A DNA stretch of 5,461 bases from Chloroflexi bacterium RBG_16_72_14 (GTDB lineage: Bacteria > Chloroflexota > Limnocylindria > Limnocylindrales > CSP1-4). Positions 5,150 to 5,461 of the stretch are shown here, in pieces. The DNA lies in assembly GCA_001797035.1 (NCBI GenBank), contig MGOE01000055.1, positions 1-5,461 of the forward strand. Reading direction: 5' to 3'. The translations under genes and the position numbers were made by a program. The notes beneath the pieces are model-generated. The model ran no database searches. It saw nothing but the letters and a program-made list of their open reading frames with translations, and had not been told where the DNA came from. How positions within the stretch are numbered: the first letter of the stretch is position 1; the number at the start of each line of letters is the position of its first letter.

Positions 5150-5461
5150 CTACAGGCGCGCCCATCGCCAGCGCATCTCGTGCCTCATCGACGCGCCGGC
5201 CTCCAGGACCTCGGGCTCGCCGTTGAACGCGTCCGGCGGGCCGCTCTGCGGCTCGACGCACACCGCATGGTCCGGCTCCGTGTAGACGACCCACCAGGCG
5301 CAGGTCGAGGCGATCGTGAGGCGCAGCCGGCCGGGCCACTCGAGCACGGGGTCGTGGCGGACGCCGGTGAAGGCATCATCCCAGGGGCCGCGGGGCGGGG
5401 TCACGCGCTCGCCGGTGGGCATCCCCTCGTCGTCGCGGACGAGCATCTCGGCCGCCGCGAA
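5150..5461 (-). CDS. Aldose 1-epimerase family protein (C-terminal part; 5' end outside window)
   Basis: C-terminal fragment of at least 103 residues of a galactose-mutarotase-like enzyme, which interconverts the alpha and beta anomers of sugars in the cytoplasm. The reading frame is open through the right edge, so the Met at 5446 is most likely internal. Counting from that Met, PWDDAFTG (21-28), LEWPGRLRLTIAS (35-47), WWVVYTEPDH (51-60) and VCVEPQSGPPDAFN (62-75) form the recognisable GalM-like C-terminal block. Glu65 (codon at 5252-5254) corresponds to the family's catalytic base. The protein ends with TAG read from 5152 to 5150, only 4 bp from the stop of the convergent phosphatase gene. 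The gene faces the pst operon and has no evident functional tie to it. Substrate specificity cannot be judged, because the N-terminal half with the catalytic His is missing. Confidence 0.88.
   Translation of the reverse strand, partial: FAAAEMLVRDDEGMPTGERVTPPRGPWDDAFTGVRHDPVLEWPGRLRLTIASTCAWWVVYTEPDHAVCVEPQSGPPDAFNGEPEVLEAGASMRHEMRWRWARL

Noticed and set aside
5155..5162. GGCGCGCC palindrome near the convergent gene ends as a bidirectional terminator
   Set aside because: Only an 8-bp palindrome with no loop, no T-run and a position inside the epimerase coding region. It is expected by chance in DNA of this composition.

Overview
This 5.46 kb window is GC-rich chromosomal DNA. It holds almost all of a high-affinity phosphate uptake operon: pstS (5' end outside the window), pstC, pstA, pstB and phoU, followed in translationally coupled position by a SixA-type histidine phosphatase gene. 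A convergent gene on the minus strand, the C-terminal part of an aldose 1-epimerase, runs off the right edge. All six plus-strand genes read the same way. I see no insertion sequence, CRISPR array, tRNA or rRNA, and no sign of a wholly new system.

Layout: 1-971 pstS, whose frame is open to the left edge through an Ala/Pro/Thr/Ser-rich linker. 972-1092 is the only sizeable non-coding gap. It carries a pyrimidine tract, a perfect 16-bp inverted repeat and a possible PHO-box-like half site. 1093-2025 pstC; 2033-2962 pstA (7-nt gap); 2992-3870 pstB (29-nt gap with a good Shine-Dalgarno); 3887-4663 phoU (16-nt gap); 4660-5145 sixA-like (GTGA overlap with the phoU stop); 5150-5461 minus-strand aldose 1-epimerase fragment, whose stop codon lies 4 bp from that of sixA.

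How the genes work together: PstS captures orthophosphate outside the membrane and hands it to the PstC-PstA channel, and the PstB dimer drives import with ATP. PhoU is the regulatory partner that, in characterised systems, restrains uptake and signals phosphate sufficiency to a PhoR-type kinase. No phoB/phoR pair is in the window. The SixA-like enzyme probably removes phosphate from a phosphohistidine protein or another small phosphorylated substrate. Its tight coupling to phoU suggests a role in phosphate signalling, but this is inference.

Organism: the strong G/C preference at third codon positions, the probable lipoprotein-style linker in PstS and the cyanobacterial/SphX-like form of PstS (FC-GETDISDASR and GPG-SGTFD motifs) fit a high-GC bacterium such as a member of the Chloroflexota or a deep actinobacterial lineage. 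The window alone does not settle the phylum. The most interesting non-coding signal is the pstS-pstC hairpin region; the most interesting gene-context signal is the phoU-sixA coupling.
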